Part shown: in pieces, positions 45,385 to 55,057 of the stretch
Position numbering within the stretch: the first letter of the stretch is position 1
Layout of the letters: the number at the start of each line of letters is the position of its first letter
Source of the DNA: Legionella cherrii
GTDB lineage: Bacteria; Pseudomonadota; Gammaproteobacteria; Legionellales; Legionellaceae
Direction: 5' to 3'
Assembly (NCBI RefSeq): GCF_900635815.1
Contig: NZ_LR134173.1
Coordinates: 3,504,001-3,568,000, forward strand
Length of the DNA stretch: 64,000 bases
Translations under genes and position numbers: made by a program
The notes under the pieces: generated by a model
Databases searched by the model: none
Seen by the model: the letters and a program-made list of their open reading frames with translations, nothing else
Told to the model about the DNA's origin: nothing

Positions 45385-46029
45385 ATGAACAATCAACAGG
45401 TTGTAGTAGTGAAACATCCGTTAATTCAGCATAAATTAACGATTATGCGTCGAAGAGACACCAGCACAGTCAAATTCCGCACCTTGATGCATGAAATAAG
45501 CATGTTGCTTGCTTATGAAATCACTCGTGATTTGGAAATGGAATATGAAGAGATCGAAACACCTTTGGCCTTGATGCAATCACCTGTTTTAAAAGGAAAA
45601 AAAATGGTTTTTGTTTCAATTTTACGTGCCGGAAATGGTTTGGTTGATGGCATGTTACAACTTGTGCCGACAGCACGAATTGGCCATATTGGTTTGTATC
45701 GAGATCCTAAAACTCTTGAGGCGATTGAGTACTATATTAAGCTTCCAGAACATACTCGCGATCGAGATGTTATTGTGGTTGATCCTATGTTAGCCACTGG
45801 AAATTCGGCAATTGCGGCAGTAAAAGAAATTAAAGCCATCAGTCCTAAATCCATTAAATTTCTCTGTCTGCTTGCCTCGCCGGAAGGAATAGCTGCTTTC
45901 CATGAAGAGCATCCCGAGATTACTATTTTCACAGCAGCAATAGACCAACAGCTCAATGAAAAAGGGTATATTATCCCTGGCTTAGGTGATGCTGGAGACA
46001 GGCTTTATGGAACAAAACTGGAATACTAG
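45385..46029 (+). CDS. upp: Uracil phosphoribosyltransferase
   Basis: Upp turns uracil and PRPP into UMP. The 214-residue protein is full length, with [20 protein letters not shown] at the start, [19 protein letters not shown], the PRPP loop [19 protein letters not shown] and the uracil-binding end [20 protein letters not shown]. In the URC route, the Upp homologue URC6 acts with URC1 and URC4, and here all three are contiguous and co-directional. The gap to URC4 is 68 bases. The gene is intact while its two partners are not. Confidence 0.95.
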   Translation: MNNQQVVVVKHPLIQHKLTIMRRRDTSTVKFRTLMHEISMLLAYEITRDLEMEYEEIETPLALMQSPVLKGKKMVFVSILRAGNGLVDGMLQLVPTARIGHIGLYRDPKTLEAIEYYIKLPEHTRDRDVIVVDPMLATGNSAIAAVKEIKAISPKSIKFLCLLASPEGIAAFHEEHPEITIFTAAIDQQLNEKGYIIPGLGDAGDRLYGTKLEY

Positions 46030-46153
46030 CTGCTAAACATTAAATAAATTACTCGAGCGCATGAGCAGCACAAGCGAGGTCTGTTGAAATATTAGCTTCA
46101 CAGTGTTAATATTGAACACAGTGCGCGGTATTACAAAAGGAAAGGATATTTTA

Positions 46154-47449
46154 ATGTCATCAAATGAATCTACAGCAATACTTTCATCTCTTGCAGTGAA
46201 TAAAAAATATTCTTGGACAAAACACGATACCGTCTGGATGCTTAGCCTTTACGGTACTGCAGTAGGCGCGGGAACCTTATTTCTTCCAATCGATGCCGGA
46301 TTAAATGGAATCTGGCCTCTAATTATAATGGCTGTACTTGCCTTCCCTATGACCTACTTCTCCCATCGTGCACTATGCCGTTTCGTTTTATCCGGATCTT
46401 CGAACCAAAATGACATCACCGATGTAGTTGAAGAGCATTTTGGTATTTTTGCAGGAAGAATACTCACGGGTTTATATTTCTTTGCCATTTACCCGATCTT
46501 ATTAATGTACAGCGTAGCCATTACCAATACCACTGAAAGCTTTCTTGTAAATCAGTTGGGCATGTCAGCTCCACCTAGAGCACTTTTGGCCATAATACTC
46601 ATCCTTGCGCTCATGGCTATAGTCCGTTTCGGACAGGAAATTATCGTTAAATCAATGTCCTTAATGGTGTATCCTTTTGCAACGATATTATTATTTTTAT
46701 CACTTTATTTAATTCCCAACTGGAACAACGCTATTCTACAACAAAGCAATTCATTACATGCGAACGGTGGACATGGCCTTTTAATGACGCTATGGTTAGT
46801 CATTCCAGTTATGGTATTTTCCTTTAATCATTCACCCATTATTTCATCTTTTGCCGTCAATCAAAAAGAACGATATGGTAGCGATGCGGATAAACGTAGC
46901 ACATCAATTATGCGCTACAGCCATTTACTTATGGTCTTTTCGGTTATGTTTTTTGTATTTAGCTGTGTTTTTAGTCTTTCACCTCAAGACCTTATGCAGG
47001 CAAAACAACAAAACATTTCCATCTTGTCTTATTTAGCGAATCATTTTAAAACACCACTCATTGCGTGCATTGCACCGATCATTGCCTTTATTGCGATTTC
47101 CAAATCATTTCTAGGTCATTATTTGGGCGCTAAAGAGGGTCTAAGCAGCATTATCGTAAACATGTTAAAACCCACTGGAAAAACAATAAGTCAGTGCAAG
47201 CTTCAGCGAATTATTGAAATTTTTATGGTAATAACATGCTGGATTGTAGCGACCATAAACCCCAATATCTTAAAAATGATAGAAACATTAGGTGGGCCGG
47301 TCATTGCTGCTTTATTGTTTATCATGCCTATGTTTGCAATTGCCAAAATTCCGGCAATGAAAAAATATCAGTCAAATACAGTAAGCAATCTATTTACCAC
47401 AGCTATAGGCGTCATCGCTATTTCAGCAATAGTATATGGTCTGTTTTAA
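46154..47449 (+). CDS. Amino-acid permease, HAAAP/SdaC-like
   Basis: The start is ATG 46154, preceded by AAAGGAAAGGAT; an earlier start at 46103 lacks a site. The 431-residue protein has about eleven membrane segments. It begins KHDTVWMLSLYGTAVGAGTLFLPI, a pattern of the hydroxy/aromatic amino-acid permease family that includes SdaC (serine) and TdcC (threonine). The substrate is not readable. It follows upp by 124 bases, but nothing ties it to uracil transport. Confidence 0.82.
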   Translation: MSSNESTAILSSLAVNKKYSWTKHDTVWMLSLYGTAVGAGTLFLPIDAGLNGIWPLIIMAVLAFPMTYFSHRALCRFVLSGSSNQNDITDVVEEHFGIFAGRILTGLYFFAIYPILLMYSVAITNTTESFLVNQLGMSAPPRALLAIILILALMAIVRFGQEIIVKSMSLMVYPFATILLFLSLYLIPNWNNAILQQSNSLHANGGHGLLMTLWLVIPVMVFSFNHSPIISSFAVNQKERYGSDADKRSTSIMRYSHLLMVFSVMFFVFSCVFSLSPQDLMQAKQQNISILSYLANHFKTPLIACIAPIIAFIAISKSFLGHYLGAKEGLSSIIVNMLKPTGKTISQCKLQRIIEIFMVITCWIVATINPNILKMIETLGGPVIAALLFIMPMFAIAKIPAMKKYQSNTVSNLFTTAIGVIAISAIVYGLF

Positions 47450-47652
47450 AATAAGATTAGGTCGCCCCTTGGGCTGAGGGATTTCACTTTTTTGTACAAT
47501 CATATTAAGTTTCCCCCAGCCAAGTTCTTTATTTCATTAAGATCTAAAAGGAAATAACTTTTTTTTCTTTGTCTCGACAACCTGATAAACTATGTCCCTG
47601 ATCCAAGATTGTTAACACTGTATTTCAGCAAGCGTAGCTTATCGCAGTCAAA

Positions 47653-49491
47653 TTATTTTACCCCCAATAGTTTTTTCAAATGGTCCTCTTCTCCATTCCA
47701 GGTACCCATTTTGTCCTCCTGGATAAATTTGATTGCTTCTTTAAAAAGTAGATTGGCCCTTCGCAAATTTTTCGGATTCCTTACCCCTGGAAGTCCCTGG
47801 TGAATTGAGGATCGTATTGATTGTTGGTACTCATTGAGCCCACTATCGTCTTTTGGCATCAAAATCTCCGCTAATTGATCAACTTGTTTGCGAAGTTTAT
47901 TGCCTATTCCCTTATCAAGATTTTTTGATAACAGAAATGACTGCGCTTCAACACGATAAGACTCCATATCTTGGGTCAGCTTTTCCTTTCTCTCAGAGTC
48001 AACCACACCTGTCATTATATAATTTTGCATTAAATTGGCTAACTGAGCGTAAAAATATCTTGATTGCAGCGTTAAAGATCTATTTTCTTCTAGCGCTGGA
48101 CGTAATGGATGTTGTGGCGTTGAAAGAATAGTATAAGCGAGAGGCATTCCATTTGTCCCTTTCACTAAAATGGAGGCTCCATGGCGAAGCAAAGTAGATA
48201 AACAAGAGGCCATCGACTTTTTCTGACACGTACTAAAACAGTAGTGCACTGCCGATTTGAACGTTTGATCTTCTATTCTTATGGGTTGATTGTCGAGAGT
48301 ATATTCTCCGTGATCCAATAAAAAATCCAAGAATTCTCCATCCGCCTGTTCTAAAGCCTGGATAAGGAATTTCTCATCTAACTGATAATGGAAAGGCGTA
48401 AATGTCTTTGCTAAGTCAAATTTTCTTTGTGCTATCAAGCGATGCAGTAATGTCGTAGCCTTAAGATTGATTTGCAATTGCAAAGTATTAATTTTATCCA
48501 TAAAGTCTTTAGGAAGAGCATCATCATCCTCACTTAATAATAAAATAGAATTGACTTCGGTATATAGATTACAAATTTCGTTAACCGCTCTTGCATCATC
48601 ATTTTCTAGACTATTGAATTTTACAATTGCGGCTTCTAAATCAGCTTCAACATGAGAAGTTGAAGAAGATTTGGGGGCTTGGGATTGAGGAGATTTTTGC
48701 GCTGATCTCGAAGCAGATTTAGGTTTTCCTCCCAGCGATTCAGCTTTCTTAGAATCGGCTTTAGGGGCTTGTTTTTTTGTCTGCTGACTCGTAATTTTTT
48801 TTTGCTGACTTACTGCTTTTGGTTGCTGAATAAATAACTCAAGCGATTTTGCAATTCTTATGTAGGAATCATGTTTGAATAATGGATTTAAAGCCTTAAG
48901 TGTCTTTATCATGCGTTGAACAACAACCTCATGCTCTAATTTCTTTGCTATGAGATCTTTTGATAACTCGGATGCCTGATGTTCATCTTTCTCGTATTGA
49001 ATTTGCAAATTCCTGATTTTTTCACTCTTTCTTCGCTGAACTTCAGAGATAATCGGATCGACTTTTTCTCTTGCTAATGTAATGAATTGATCGCATAAAT
49101 ACTCCTCAATTTCTAGATGCGTTTTTTTATCATCACCAGTTATCAAGGAAAGTACCGGCAATTGAGATAACTGGTTACGCTCGTTAAAAAACACATGCAA
49201 TACGTACTCCTGGTTCTTTTTATCCACAAAATACGCAGAATAATGAAATTGACTTAGCGATGGATTCTCTGAATTTTCACCTTCATAAACACTAATATGA
49301 TGTTTCGAGAGATTCAGTTCCAAGTCCTTAAATTTAAAGGAAATGGGCTGTTCGATGGGCAAATCAAAGCGAAAATAGGGACAATTTGTCTTGTCTTGTG
49401 TTTTAATCAGATAAACATCATTACCGAGATGCAGTTTTTTATTTTTATAAACACAGAGATCAAGAAAGTTATAAAGCGTATTTTTAGCCAT
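47653..49491 (-). CDS. Ankyrin-like hypothetical protein, candidate effector
   Basis: The 612-residue protein has no signal peptide. The N-terminal 150 residues show no family I know. A charged helical stretch at about 150-215 is followed by a low-complexity Lys/Gln/Ser/Pro linker (about 235-280: SQQKKITSQQTKKQAPKADS). Then come ankyrin-like repeats at about 345-455 (TTLLHRLIAQRKFDLAKTFT, FLDFLLDHGEYTLDNQPIRI and LSTLLRHGASILVKGTNGMP). Ankyrin repeats bind proteins and are common in Legionella effectors. The C-terminus is WNGEEDHLKKLLGVK. It is divergent from the 712-residue gene across a 360-base gap. Confidence 0.68.
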   Translation of the reverse strand: MAKNTLYNFLDLCVYKNKKLHLGNDVYLIKTQDKTNCPYFRFDLPIEQPISFKFKDLELNLSKHHISVYEGENSENPSLSQFHYSAYFVDKKNQEYVLHVFFNERNQLSQLPVLSLITGDDKKTHLEIEEYLCDQFITLAREKVDPIISEVQRRKSEKIRNLQIQYEKDEHQASELSKDLIAKKLEHEVVVQRMIKTLKALNPLFKHDSYIRIAKSLELFIQQPKAVSQQKKITSQQTKKQAPKADSKKAESLGGKPKSASRSAQKSPQSQAPKSSSTSHVEADLEAAIVKFNSLENDDARAVNEICNLYTEVNSILLLSEDDDALPKDFMDKINTLQLQINLKATTLLHRLIAQRKFDLAKTFTPFHYQLDEKFLIQALEQADGEFLDFLLDHGEYTLDNQPIRIEDQTFKSAVHYCFSTCQKKSMASCLSTLLRHGASILVKGTNGMPLAYTILSTPQHPLRPALEENRSLTLQSRYFYAQLANLMQNYIMTGVVDSERKEKLTQDMESYRVEAQSFLLSKNLDKGIGNKLRKQVDQLAEILMPKDDSGLNEYQQSIRSSIHQGLPGVRNPKNLRRANLLFKEAIKFIQEDKMGTWNGEEDHLKKLLGVK

Positions 49492-49851
49492 TAAAAAACC
49501 ATAAAGATCACAAATTTAGCAATGCTATTGTTCTACGCACCTCTTGTCAAGAAACAAATAGACCAGTTAAACTGAATTAACTGCAAAAGCAAAGACAGGA
49601 AATATTTTATTTAAACCTGTCATGTAGAAGTTCTAGTTTGCTCATTTCCATTTACTGCTCAACAAGGCCAGCTATTTGGTTCTTGAATCCATCTTTTGCA
49701 AAAAGAGATTGCGGAATAAAGTCCGGTATAAGTTTGAGCTAGGACTATTTTAAAGATTGATGTTTCATTCTAAATCCATCATTATACGCTCCCAATATAT
49801 TTAGTGGTCTTTATTTGTCCATTAGCTTAATTTTTAAAAGATGGAATTTTT
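49492..49851. other. 360-base divergent intergenic region, no gene seen
   Basis: No credible frame is present. The region is AT-rich. It must hold promoters for both flanking effector-like genes. One TTAAT word at about 49828 (GCTTAATTTTT) resembles half of a PmrA box for the rightward gene, but there is no second unit at the right spacing. Confidence 0.4.
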
Positions 49852-51990
49852 ATGAGCGATGATTCTCCCAAACTAAAAAAACAATCTGCTTCCCCGGATT
49901 ATCTAAAACGTACTGGTGGCGTTCTCCTTACTTTTGTAAGTACTATCGGACTAATCTTTACCTCACCTCTCCTCCTTTTGGGAGGACTTACAGGCTGGTT
50001 AACCGGGCTATTTACAAAAAGTAATCCTTTAGAAACCAGTCTTCAAGGTGCCAAAATCGGTTCCTTAGGAACTATCAATGCACTGCTTTTCGGATTGAAG
50101 CTCACTCAAGCTACGATTGAGATGAGTGATATTTCTGAACAAGAGTTACTATTAAATGAACGCTCAGAAAAGCAAGATTCATATACAGATGAAGCATCTA
50201 TCGAGGAACAAACAGAAACTCTTACTGCCCAGCCAAAAGAAGAGCTCAAAGGCATCAAACCTCAGGAACAACTGATTGTCGATCAATACCAAGGTTCAGC
50301 AAATGCCCCTCAAATTATCAGAGCAAGCACTGTTCCTAATATTTTTTTCTCAAAGACCGGAGAAAAACCAGAAACGTCTAAAACATCTGCAAGCCATTAC
50401 TTCGACCGCCCCGAACACATTCAAGCATTTATGGCTGAAGTAAACGCTTTGATCGCTCAAAATGAAGCACAAGCTGAATTAAAAGAAGAAGAGGATTTAT
50501 CTAAGGTAGCGGAACAAGAGATCACCGCACTCGTTGAAATAATCAAAAATTCAACTCGAGCTCAGAATGAATTCTGGAATAAATTAGAGAAGTTATCTAA
50601 TCACGATATTAAATTATTTGTAAAGAGATTAAGTCCAATAAAAGCCAAAAGATTCAGCTCCAGCGAGCTTGATGATTTATGGCGCTGTTTTACAGGTTTT
50701 GAATCTGAGCCCTCCAAAAGAGAATTTCAAAGCAAAAAATTTGCAGTGATGCTTGAAGCACTTTCTGAAGAACAGCTAAAAGCCTCTTTTGAATCACCTG
50801 ATTTTTTAAAAATATTAAATAAAGACCATTACGTTACGGCTGCAGCCAATACCTTAAGTCGTAAGCAATTAGAGCTGTTTGCTTCGAATAGCAAAGGACA
50901 TGATATCCTCAATGCCATAATAAAGAAATTGAAACCAAGCCCCTACACATTAGGCAAACTTGTTTCTATCCTGCCTTTTGCTACTGAAAAGGTGAAAGCC
51001 GCTCTAATCGATCAGCTCGCCCATTTAGCCTGTCCTGCTTCATTTAATATCAGGTTGACCCAATTAGCGGATCATTATATTAAAGTAAATAATCAAATTG
51101 CCTTAAAACAAGCTGAAGCCTTAAAGTCGAGCACTACGACGTCGAGCACTACGACGTCAAGCACCACGACTCATTTAACGAGAAGTAACACCGCCCCGTC
51201 CAAATGGACTGTCCATCTTCCCGCTAAGCCTGTTTATACTCATCTTCTTGTACAAAAAAAAGAGTGGACTGCTGAGGCATTAGATGCATTTATTTCCGAA
51301 TTAAATGCAGAAGATTACCTTATAAAGATAGAAAAGCTATTTGAAGAGTTAACGAGTGTACCGGATCACCAAATTAAAATCATAGTGGAACGAGCCTCTT
51401 CACCTGATTTTACAAGACTACTGCCACATCTTTGGCAAATCGATTCAAAAACCACCAACCATCTGTCTTACAGAGAAAACAGAAGCAACCGCTTAAAGGT
51501 TGTGCTGGAAACCTTATCGGAAGAACAATTAAAAAGTTCTCTGAAAGAAAATAAATTTTGGGAAATTTTTAGAAATACCCAAGAACCTTACGGTAAGATG
51601 GCGGCTGAAGTATTATCTCCCCAACAATTTGCAACAATTATTGCTCATGCCTCGATTGACAGACATACAGATATTGCGGTGCTCATCACTCAAATTAGTA
51701 AAGACAGTCCGGCAGAAAAACGAAGACTGCATCAAATCCTGGAAGCAGTTATACCTCATACAACCCCATGGGTGGTATTAGCGTTAGAACGACAAATAAA
51801 AAATTTATTATCCTATGATCAGAATGTTTATCATCGTCTTAACCATGATCTAAAAAAATATCTTAAGGAATCATTAGAAAGACCAGAGGTTAATTTGAAC
51901 TATAAAAGAGATGGCAGTTTAGACAAAAAATCCATTTCACTACTCCTTAACGAAGTTGAGTCCTCTCATTCTCATTCTTTAGCTATGTAG
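49852..51990 (+). CDS. Hypothetical protein with internal domain duplication, candidate effector
   Basis: I do not recognise this 712-residue protein. A long hydrophobic region lies near the N-terminus (about 22-85: GGVLLTFVSTIGLIFTSPLL, LLGGLTGWLTGLF), so it may insert in a membrane. Two related domains follow: about 240-395 and about 489-655. They share EALSEEQLKASFES and ETLSEEQLKSSLKE, 252 residues apart, and each then has a similar AAxxLSxxQ block. They are separated by a Ser/Thr linker with three SSTTT repeats. The ATG at 49852 is the only good start. A strong terminator follows the gene. Confidence 0.7.
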   Translation: MSDDSPKLKKQSASPDYLKRTGGVLLTFVSTIGLIFTSPLLLLGGLTGWLTGLFTKSNPLETSLQGAKIGSLGTINALLFGLKLTQATIEMSDISEQELLLNERSEKQDSYTDEASIEEQTETLTAQPKEELKGIKPQEQLIVDQYQGSANAPQIIRASTVPNIFFSKTGEKPETSKTSASHYFDRPEHIQAFMAEVNALIAQNEAQAELKEEEDLSKVAEQEITALVEIIKNSTRAQNEFWNKLEKLSNHDIKLFVKRLSPIKAKRFSSSELDDLWRCFTGFESEPSKREFQSKKFAVMLEALSEEQLKASFESPDFLKILNKDHYVTAAANTLSRKQLELFASNSKGHDILNAIIKKLKPSPYTLGKLVSILPFATEKVKAALIDQLAHLACPASFNIRLTQLADHYIKVNNQIALKQAEALKSSTTTSSTTTSSTTTHLTRSNTAPSKWTVHLPAKPVYTHLLVQKKEWTAEALDAFISELNAEDYLIKIEKLFEELTSVPDHQIKIIVERASSPDFTRLLPHLWQIDSKTTNHLSYRENRSNRLKVVLETLSEEQLKSSLKENKFWEIFRNTQEPYGKMAAEVLSPQQFATIIAHASIDRHTDIAVLITQISKDSPAEKRRLHQILEAVIPHTTPWVVLALERQIKNLLSYDQNVYHRLNHDLKKYLKESLERPEVNLNYKRDGSLDKKSISLLLNEVESSHSHSLAM
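51127..51171 (+). repeat. Three tandem 15-base repeats encoding SSTTT
   Basis: TCGAGCACTACGACG occurs twice exactly, and a third copy differs at three bases (TCAAGCACCACGACT). The unit keeps the frame and encodes Ser-Ser-Thr-Thr-Thr. It lies in the linker between the two duplicated domains of the 712-residue protein and could vary in copy number between strains. Confidence 0.9.
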
Positions 51991-52008
51991 ACCACAATGA
52001 AAAATGGT

Positions 52009-52041
52009 AAAGAGTCTAATGAATTAGACTCTTTATTTTTA
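52009..52041 (+). terminator. Rho-independent terminator of the 49852-51990 gene
   Basis: AAAGAGTCTAA (52009-52019) and TTAGACTCTTT (52024-52034) form a perfect 11-pair stem with a TGAA loop, followed by ATTTTTA. It lies 19 bases after the TAG stop at 51990. This is the clearest intrinsic terminator in the window. Confidence 0.85.
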
Positions 52042-52223
52042 GTTTCAGCAATGCCAATAAGCAGCCCTGATTAATATAGGTTATTAAATAAAGCGTCCTT
52101 TATAATACAGGAAATGCAGCCTGTGAGTGATATCGTGTGCCGAGGGCACATCCTATATTCCCTATTTCCATTCCCATCAAAATATGAAACAATTCTCAAA
52201 AATCCCATCCAATACTTTGTTTC

Positions 52224-53015
52224 ATGCACGTTGAATTTCATCAGATACCTATAGAAAACATTCAAGCAGGACAGTATCAACCCAGAGAAGATTTTAATGA
52301 CGCTGCTTTGAAAGAACTCGCGCAATCGATTGTATCCCAGGGACTAATTGAACCTTTAATCGTGAGAACAATAGCGAAACAACGTTATGAAATTATTGCT
52401 GGAGAGCGAAGATGGCGCGCAGCAAAAATGGCAGGATTACACACAGTACCTTGCCTCATCGGAAACTATACTGATAAACAGGCTTGTGCCCTCACTTTAA
52501 TTGAAAATATTCAACGAGAAGATTTAAATTTGATTGAAGAGGCAAGCGCTTATCGGCGTTTGATTGATGAGTTTCATTATCATCAAGATGAAATTGCCAC
52601 TTTAGTAGGAAAATCACGAAGCCATATTGCCAATATCATACGGTTACTGAATTTGAGTGAAAAAATAAAAGATTTAATTCGAGATAAAAGCTTATCATTT
52701 GGTCATGCGCGAGTTCTCGTGGGGCTAAATCCCGCCCAGCAGGAATACTTAGCGGCACAAACTATAGAACAACAATGGTCTGTAAGACAGTTAGAACAGG
52801 CTGTTCGAACACAAAAGAACAAAGATTTTGCCCTCCCCAAAAATGCGAAAAAAGATCGGGATGTCGAACGACTCCAAGCCGTATTATCAGAACAAGTAGG
52901 TGCGCCCGTGCAAATAATAAACGATAATGAGCATGGTGGATGGCTGCAAGTGAAATTTTTTGATAATGATACCCTTGCGGGACTTTTGGAGCGTTTAGGC
53001 TTAAGATATGATTAA
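52224..53015 (+). CDS. parB: ParB/Spo0J-family partition protein
   Basis: The 263-residue protein has the N-terminal ParB/CTPase region (PIENIQAGQYQPREDFNDAA, YEIIAGERRWRAAKMAGL with GERR, TLIENIQREDLNLIEEASAY). A central helix-turn-helix follows (DEIATLVGKSRSHIANIIRL) with a C-terminal dimerisation part. ParB binds parS sites near the origin and loads SMC. No parA is next to it, whereas the usual chromosomal order is parA-parB. It may still be the chromosomal ParB with its partner elsewhere. The ribosome site before ATG 52224 is weak. Confidence 0.93.
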   Translation: MHVEFHQIPIENIQAGQYQPREDFNDAALKELAQSIVSQGLIEPLIVRTIAKQRYEIIAGERRWRAAKMAGLHTVPCLIGNYTDKQACALTLIENIQREDLNLIEEASAYRRLIDEFHYHQDEIATLVGKSRSHIANIIRLLNLSEKIKDLIRDKSLSFGHARVLVGLNPAQQEYLAAQTIEQQWSVRQLEQAVRTQKNKDFALPKNAKKDRDVERLQAVLSEQVGAPVQIINDNEHGGWLQVKFFDNDTLAGLLERLGLRYD

Positions 53016-53066
53016 TGTTTACCAACTCTATATTCTGCATAGGGTACAACAAAAGGAACGACATCG

Positions 53067-54860
53067 ATGAGAAAGACATTGACTGGCGTGTTTTTATTGG
53101 CCTTATCCGCATTCGCATATAGTGCCAGTATCCAAACTGAAGTAGATCGCTTAATTAATCGCGTTAACCCCAATGTCAATCTTGGAATTGTCGTCCTTGA
53201 CCTCACTTCCGGTAAAGTTTTATATCGTCGCAATGCACAACGATTATATATCCCTGCGAGTAATTTAAAACTTTTTTCTGAAGCAGCAGCATTAATGGTA
53301 CTTGGGCCAGACTATCGTTTTAAAAACCAATTAAGTCTGAGCGCAGGAACAATACAACAAGGGGTGCTACAGGGGAACGTTTATGTGCGGCTGAGTGGGG
53401 ATCCTTCTTTTAGTCGTGATGATTTAAATACCCTGCTTTCTTCATTGAAAGAATGGAACATCCATGCCATTCAAGGTAATGTGTACATTGACAGTAGCCT
53501 GGCTAATGTAGATCCTTATCCACCCGGATGGCTAACTACTGATTTATCTTACAGCTATGGTGCACCCAACGCGCCAGTTATGGTTGACTCCAATCGCTTG
53601 ACCGTCACCGTAAATCCTGGAGCGCAAGCTGGCGATCCTGCTGTGGTTGAAGTAGATGATGGCGGTGGCGCCATTGCCCTAAACAATCAGACAACCACCA
53701 AAGTGGATAGCAAAGGCTGTGGTGTAGGTTTTAGTCTGGATCAAGAGAATCATTTAACTGTTCGTGGTTGCGTTGGGGTTGGACAGTGGGCAGTGCAACA
53801 ACGACTGGCAATAAAAAATCCTCTAATGTATGCCCAAGCCATGATCAAGAGTCAATTAGCAAAGTCGAATATCCAACTCAATGGCCAGGTCCAATTGGGT
53901 AAAACTCCAGCAGGCTCTTTATTAATCGCGACACAGCACTCCAAACAGTTATCACAATTGATGGCAGATACATTAAAGCCTTCAGATAACCTCTATGCAG
54001 ACAGCTTGTACTTGCATGCTGCGGAAAAACTCAATAATGGAATACCCGTCAACTGGCGAGATGCTCAATCCTTGGTTAAGAACTTTTTACAGTCACAAAC
54101 AGGCATTGATTTCAGTAATGCAATTTTTACTGATGGTTCAGGTTTATCAAGGTACAGTTTAGTAACCCCAGAACAAACCATATCCCTATTAAAATTTCTA
54201 TACCAACGTTTTCCATTATCTTATGAATACATCGCCGCATTACCAATATCTGGACGTGATGGAACATTGCAAAAAAGATTTAAAATTCCAACTCAACAAG
54301 GATTTGTGCGCGCTAAAACAGGGACTATGACTGGAATAAACAGTCTTTCAGGGTATTTATATACTGCCAACGGCCATACTTTAGCTTTTGCAATGTATGT
54401 TAACCGACAACCAGGTAAAGCTTCTGGCCCTGGCCGACCCGTGTTGGATGCCATATGCACTTATTTCTTACAAAATAGTCCGGGAAGCAGTCGCTTGAGT
54501 CGAATTTTTTCACCGCATCAACGTATTAGTTTTCAATTGAATCCGACGCAAGCAGAAAGACAAAAAGCACATCAGGCAAAATGGCGACGATTGGAGTCAG
54601 CACTCCGAACTGCTCTCCGGGGCCAATCGGTTAATGTCATCTATCGAGGCAATGAACTGATAGTGAATGACAACCAGGCTGATCCTGGAAAAGTATGGTC
54701 AACATTGCAAGCGGTGGTCAAAAAATATCCTTTTGCGGTCATGTTGTCGGCTAAGACGCTATCCATTAATCCTTCTGGTAACCCCGCGCTACTCTGGGTA
54801 GAAGCCGTCGATTTACCCAATCAGGTACAAAGAACCTGGAGTATTCGCGAAGCTGCTTAG
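53067..54860 (+). CDS. dacB: D-alanyl-D-alanine carboxypeptidase/endopeptidase, PBP4 (DacB) type
   Basis: The 597-residue protein has a signal peptide (MRKTLTGVFLLALSAFAYSA) and the three penicillin-binding motifs: S65-N-L-K68 in PASNLKLFSEAAA, S306-D-N in PSDNLYADSLYLHAAEK and K417-T-G in RAKTGTMTGINSLSGYL. Type C PBPs cleave the terminal D-Ala and also cross-links in the periplasm. The C-terminus is about 100 residues longer than E. coli PBP4, with an extra region after about 480. GGAACGA precedes the ATG. Confidence 0.93.
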   Translation: MRKTLTGVFLLALSAFAYSASIQTEVDRLINRVNPNVNLGIVVLDLTSGKVLYRRNAQRLYIPASNLKLFSEAAALMVLGPDYRFKNQLSLSAGTIQQGVLQGNVYVRLSGDPSFSRDDLNTLLSSLKEWNIHAIQGNVYIDSSLANVDPYPPGWLTTDLSYSYGAPNAPVMVDSNRLTVTVNPGAQAGDPAVVEVDDGGGAIALNNQTTTKVDSKGCGVGFSLDQENHLTVRGCVGVGQWAVQQRLAIKNPLMYAQAMIKSQLAKSNIQLNGQVQLGKTPAGSLLIATQHSKQLSQLMADTLKPSDNLYADSLYLHAAEKLNNGIPVNWRDAQSLVKNFLQSQTGIDFSNAIFTDGSGLSRYSLVTPEQTISLLKFLYQRFPLSYEYIAALPISGRDGTLQKRFKIPTQQGFVRAKTGTMTGINSLSGYLYTANGHTLAFAMYVNRQPGKASGPGRPVLDAICTYFLQNSPGSSRLSRIFSPHQRISFQLNPTQAERQKAHQAKWRRLESALRTALRGQSVNVIYRGNELIVNDNQADPGKVWSTLQAVVKKYPFAVMLSAKTLSINPSGNPALLWVEAVDLPNQVQRTWSIREAA

Positions 54861-55057
54861 GGATATGGTGAATCATCCCTTCCCCTATGTGGAGAAGAGG
54901 CTCATCGGGCCGATGGCATATTGCAGTTAATGCCCTCCCCCCGGTCCCTCACCCAACAGTTGGAGAGGGGATTCTCTTAATAGCATTTGGCCTGGGTGCA
55001 GCCACTGCGCCATAAGTTGATATCATTGGATTGGCTCATAAACATAATTAATCATCG

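Noticed and set aside
49560..49600. PmrA-like pair upstream of the 47653-49491 gene (TTAATTCAGTTTAAC)
   Set aside because: The units are 10 rather than 11 bases apart and the second is TTAAC; the match is weak in AT-rich DNA.
49820..49840. PmrA box upstream of the 49852 gene
   Set aside because: Only one TTAAT unit is present; the required second unit at an 11-base period is absent.
52215..52240. parS-like sequence at the parB start (TGTTTCATGCACG)
   Set aside because: Only the first half matches TGTTNCACGTGAAACA; the second half is not inverted correctly.
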